Made by a program: the position numbers and the translations under genes
The notes under the pieces: model-generated
Databases searched by the model: none
Told to the model about the DNA's origin: nothing
Seen by the model: the letters and a program-made list of their open reading frames with translations, nothing else
Assembly (NCBI GenBank): GCA_016218465.1
Contig: JACREA010000041.1
Span: 1-7,093, forward strand
Source: Nitrosomonadales bacterium
Lineage (GTDB): Bacteria > Pseudomonadota > Gammaproteobacteria > Burkholderiales > Gallionellaceae
Length of the DNA stretch: 7,093 nucleotides
Direction of reading: 5' to 3'
In this document: positions 5,380 through 7,093 of the stretch, piece by piece
Position numbering within the stretch: the first letter of the stretch is position 1
How the letters are laid out: each line of letters begins with the position of its first letter

Positions 5380-6147
5380 CTACCTTGATAACCCGCGGTT
5401 CTTATTCACAGCAGCGGTCTCGGGGAAGTTTTTGTCGAGTACGCGCTGCGCATCGTCACGCAGCTCTTTCATGCCCAAGGCATCATATCCTTTCACCAGT
5501 ATCAGCAGGGCATCGTGAATTGCGGGTGAATTCGGATACTGTGTCAGTACTTCCTTGGCGCGGTTTACCGCAGAGATGTGGGCGCCGCGCCGCAAGTAAT
5601 AACTGGCGACATGGATTTCATAATTGGCCAGCGCATTGATCAGATATTGCATGCGCACTCTGGAATCAGGTGCGTATTTGCTGTTTGGAAAACGTGTTAC
5701 CAGGTCTTTAAAGGCGGCAAATGAATCCTGTGCCGCCTTGGGGTCGCGCTCGGTTGGGTCTTGTCCTCCGAGCGAATCCAGCAGGTTTCTTTCGCCATGG
5801 AAATTGGCCAAGCCTTTTACATAGTAGGCATAGTCCACATTTGGGCTATTCGGATACTGCTTGATGAAGCGTTCGGCAGCGGAAATGGCGGATTCCGGCT
5901 CATTCTGCCGGTAATATGCATAAGCGACTTCGAGCAGCGCCTGCTGCGCGTAGCGCCCGTAGGGGAAACGTGATTGCAGCGATTCAAACTTTTTGATGGC
6001 CGTCTCATAGCTTTCCTTGTCGAGGCTTTCTTTGGCAACTTTATACATTTCCTCTGCGGAAAGCGATTTGTCCAAATTGTCGGCATCCGGCAGGGAGCTG
6101 CAAGCGGTTAACGTAAGCAGCAGGAATAAGGCTAAACTATGGCGCAT
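5380..6147 (-). CDS. bamD: BamD outer-membrane assembly lipoprotein
   Basis: A 255-residue TPR lipoprotein, the essential BamA partner that helps fold and insert beta-barrel proteins into the outer membrane. The signal peptide ends in lipobox LTAC with acylated Cys16 and Ser at +2. The body shows five TPR-like helix pairs; the clear repeated turn is xFP/xYP-N-S: RFPYGRYAQQALLEVAYAYY (60-79), QYPNSPNVDYAYYVKGL (97-113), RFPNSKYAPDSRVRMQYL (152-169) and QYPNSPAIHDALLILVKGY (203-221). The RDPKAAQDSFAAF and ANYEIHVASYYLRRGAH segments are strongly BamD-like, and the length matches the family. It is divergent from rluD, a common proteobacterial neighbourhood (bamD/yfiO next to rluD in E. coli). A GGAT motif is the only ribosome-site candidate; the next gene on this strand is the NUDIX gene, 40 bases on. 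Confidence 0.97.
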   Translation of the reverse strand: MRHSLALFLLLTLTACSSLPDADNLDKSLSAEEMYKVAKESLDKESYETAIKKFESLQSRFPYGRYAQQALLEVAYAYYRQNEPESAISAAERFIKQYPNSPNVDYAYYVKGLANFHGERNLLDSLGGQDPTERDPKAAQDSFAAFKDLVTRFPNSKYAPDSRVRMQYLINALANYEIHVASYYLRRGAHISAVNRAKEVLTQYPNSPAIHDALLILVKGYDALGMKELRDDAQRVLDKNFPETAAVNKNRGLSR

Positions 6148-6173
6148 GGCAAATCCAAATAATAATTTAGAGA

Positions 6174-6182
6174 ATTATAACA
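6174..6182 (-). promoter_or_regulatory. Extended -10 promoter element of bamD
   Basis: The minus strand reads TGTTATAAT, that is TG-N-TATAAT, a perfect -10 box with the extended TG dinucleotide, 26 bases upstream of the bamD ATG. No good -35 is seen 15-19 bases upstream (nearest AAGTTC-like sequence), which is typical of extended -10 promoters. The element lies in the 74-base gap shared with the divergent rluD; its opposite strand shows a weak TATAAC (6176-6181). Confidence 0.6.
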
Positions 6183-6221
6183 CCCACCGGGTGCGAGAAC
6201 TTCTGAGAAGCGAAGTTGGTC

Positions 6222-7093
6222 ATGAAAAGCTTACAGGAACCTGAAAAACTGCCTGCATTTTATGAATCCGCAGCTCCTCTTGCGCAGGATGTGCTGCAGT
6301 TTGACGTTCCCGATGATCATGCGGGGCTGCGTCTCGACCAGGCTCTCGCAAAATTGTTGCCGGAGTATTCGCGCAGCCGCCTGCAAGAGTGGATCGCACA
6401 GCAATTGGTTAAAGTGGATGGCGAATTTGCCACGGCCAAACAGAAAGTATGGGGTGGCGAGAAACTTGTGGTGCTGCCGCAAGCGCATCCCGCAGAGCAA
6501 CCGTATCAGGCAGAGGATATCGGGCTCGACATAATCTACGAGGACGATGCCTTGCTGGTGATCAACAAGCCGGTAGGGTTGGTAGTGCATCCTGGCAGTG
6601 GCAACTGGGAAGGGACATTGCTAAACGCGCTGCTGCACCACGCGCCGCAGCTTGAAAGTGTGCCGCGTGCCGGAATCGTGCACCGCCTCGACAAGGATAC
6701 CAGTGGCCTGCTGGTAGTGGCCAAAACGCTCACCGCACAAACCGCACTGGTGCGCCAATTGCAGGCGCGCAGCGTAAAGCGTGAATACCTGGCGCTGGTG
6801 TGGGGCGAGCTGACGCGTGCCAGCAAGGTGGATGCGCTGATTGGCCGCCATCCCGCCCAGCGAATCAAAATGGCCGTAGTGGAAAGCGGCAAACCTGCGG
6901 TCACACACTTTCAGATTGAAGAGAAATTTCCGAGCTGTACGCTACTCCGTTGTCGCCTGGAAACCGGCCGCACCCACCAGATCCGCGTGCATCTGGCGCA
7001 CATCGGCCATCCGCTGGTGGGTGACCGCGTCTATCTGAAAGGCCCGCAAAAATGCGTTCCGCAACTGCGCGAATTGCTGAACGGGTTTCCGCG
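6222..7093 (+). CDS. rluD: 23S rRNA pseudouridine synthase RluD (3'-truncated)
   Basis: The enzyme converts uridines in helix 69 of 23S rRNA to pseudouridine in the large ribosomal subunit. The frame is open from the ATG at 6222 to the window end (290 complete codons), so about 30-50 residues are missing if it matches the usual length of roughly 325-340. An N-terminal S4 RNA-binding domain lies at about residues 33-85 (DHAGLRLDQALAKLLPEYSR then VKVDGE). The catalytic core shows INKPVGLVVHPGSGNWEGTL (114-133), then GIVHRLDKDTSGLLVVAKT with catalytic Asp157, then ETGRTHQIRVHLAHIGHPLVGD. The order and motifs are RluD-type rather than RluC. An in-frame TTG sits two codons upstream, but ATG is preferred; GAAG at 6212-6215 is a weak ribosome site. 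Confidence 0.95.
   Translation, partial: MKSLQEPEKLPAFYESAAPLAQDVLQFDVPDDHAGLRLDQALAKLLPEYSRSRLQEWIAQQLVKVDGEFATAKQKVWGGEKLVVLPQAHPAEQPYQAEDIGLDIIYEDDALLVINKPVGLVVHPGSGNWEGTLLNALLHHAPQLESVPRAGIVHRLDKDTSGLLVVAKTLTAQTALVRQLQARSVKREYLALVWGELTRASKVDALIGRHPAQRIKMAVVESGKPAVTHFQIEEKFPSCTLLRCRLETGRTHQIRVHLAHIGHPLVGDRVYLKGPQKCVPQLRELLNGFP

Overview
The window looks like ordinary chromosomal DNA from a Gram-negative proteobacterium, most likely a betaproteobacterium (the Nitrosomonadales/Gallionellaceae type would fit; this is an inference from protein flavour and moderate GC, not a measured placement). The outer-membrane assembly and lipid-asymmetry lipoproteins BamD and MlaA show that the cell has an outer membrane. 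I see no mobile element, CRISPR array, tRNA, rRNA, phage gene or broken gene. Almost every base is accounted for by eight protein genes and short intergenic regions of about 30 to 210 bases.

Layout from left to right. (1) Positions 1-1041, plus strand: the 3' part of an Amt-family ammonium transporter, closed by a strong hairpin terminator at about 1063-1097. (2) Positions 1114-2817, minus strand: a three-gene operon read from right to left, consisting of a di-haem cytochrome b561-type membrane protein, a divergent YceI-like periplasmic protein whose start overlaps the cytochrome stop (ATGA), and a second, canonical YceI protein 34 bases further on. (3) Positions 2818-3025: a 208-base divergent control region containing a textbook heat-shock (sigma-32) promoter facing htpX. 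(4) Positions 3026-3907, plus strand: htpX, a membrane zinc protease of envelope quality control, followed by a perfect 24-base palindrome that probably terminates transcription. (5) Positions 4019-6147, minus strand: bamD, then a zinc-ribbon NUDIX hydrolase, then mlaA. These three are collinear with short gaps of 40 and 64 bases, and TATAAT boxes stand in front of bamD and mlaA. (6) Positions 6222-7093, plus strand: rluD, divergent from bamD and cut off by the window end.

Functionally the window is dominated by cell-envelope maintenance: outer-membrane protein insertion (BamD), removal of mislocalised phospholipid (MlaA), inner-membrane protein quality control (HtpX), and a membrane cytochrome with periplasmic lipocalin-like YceI partners. 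The flanks hold nitrogen uptake (Amt) and ribosomal RNA modification (RluD). The bamD/rluD divergent pair and the b561/YceI pairing are recurring proteobacterial neighbourhoods. The most informative non-coding signal is the sigma-32 promoter of htpX. The least standard gene arrangement is the doubled YceI. I did not find an undescribed system here.
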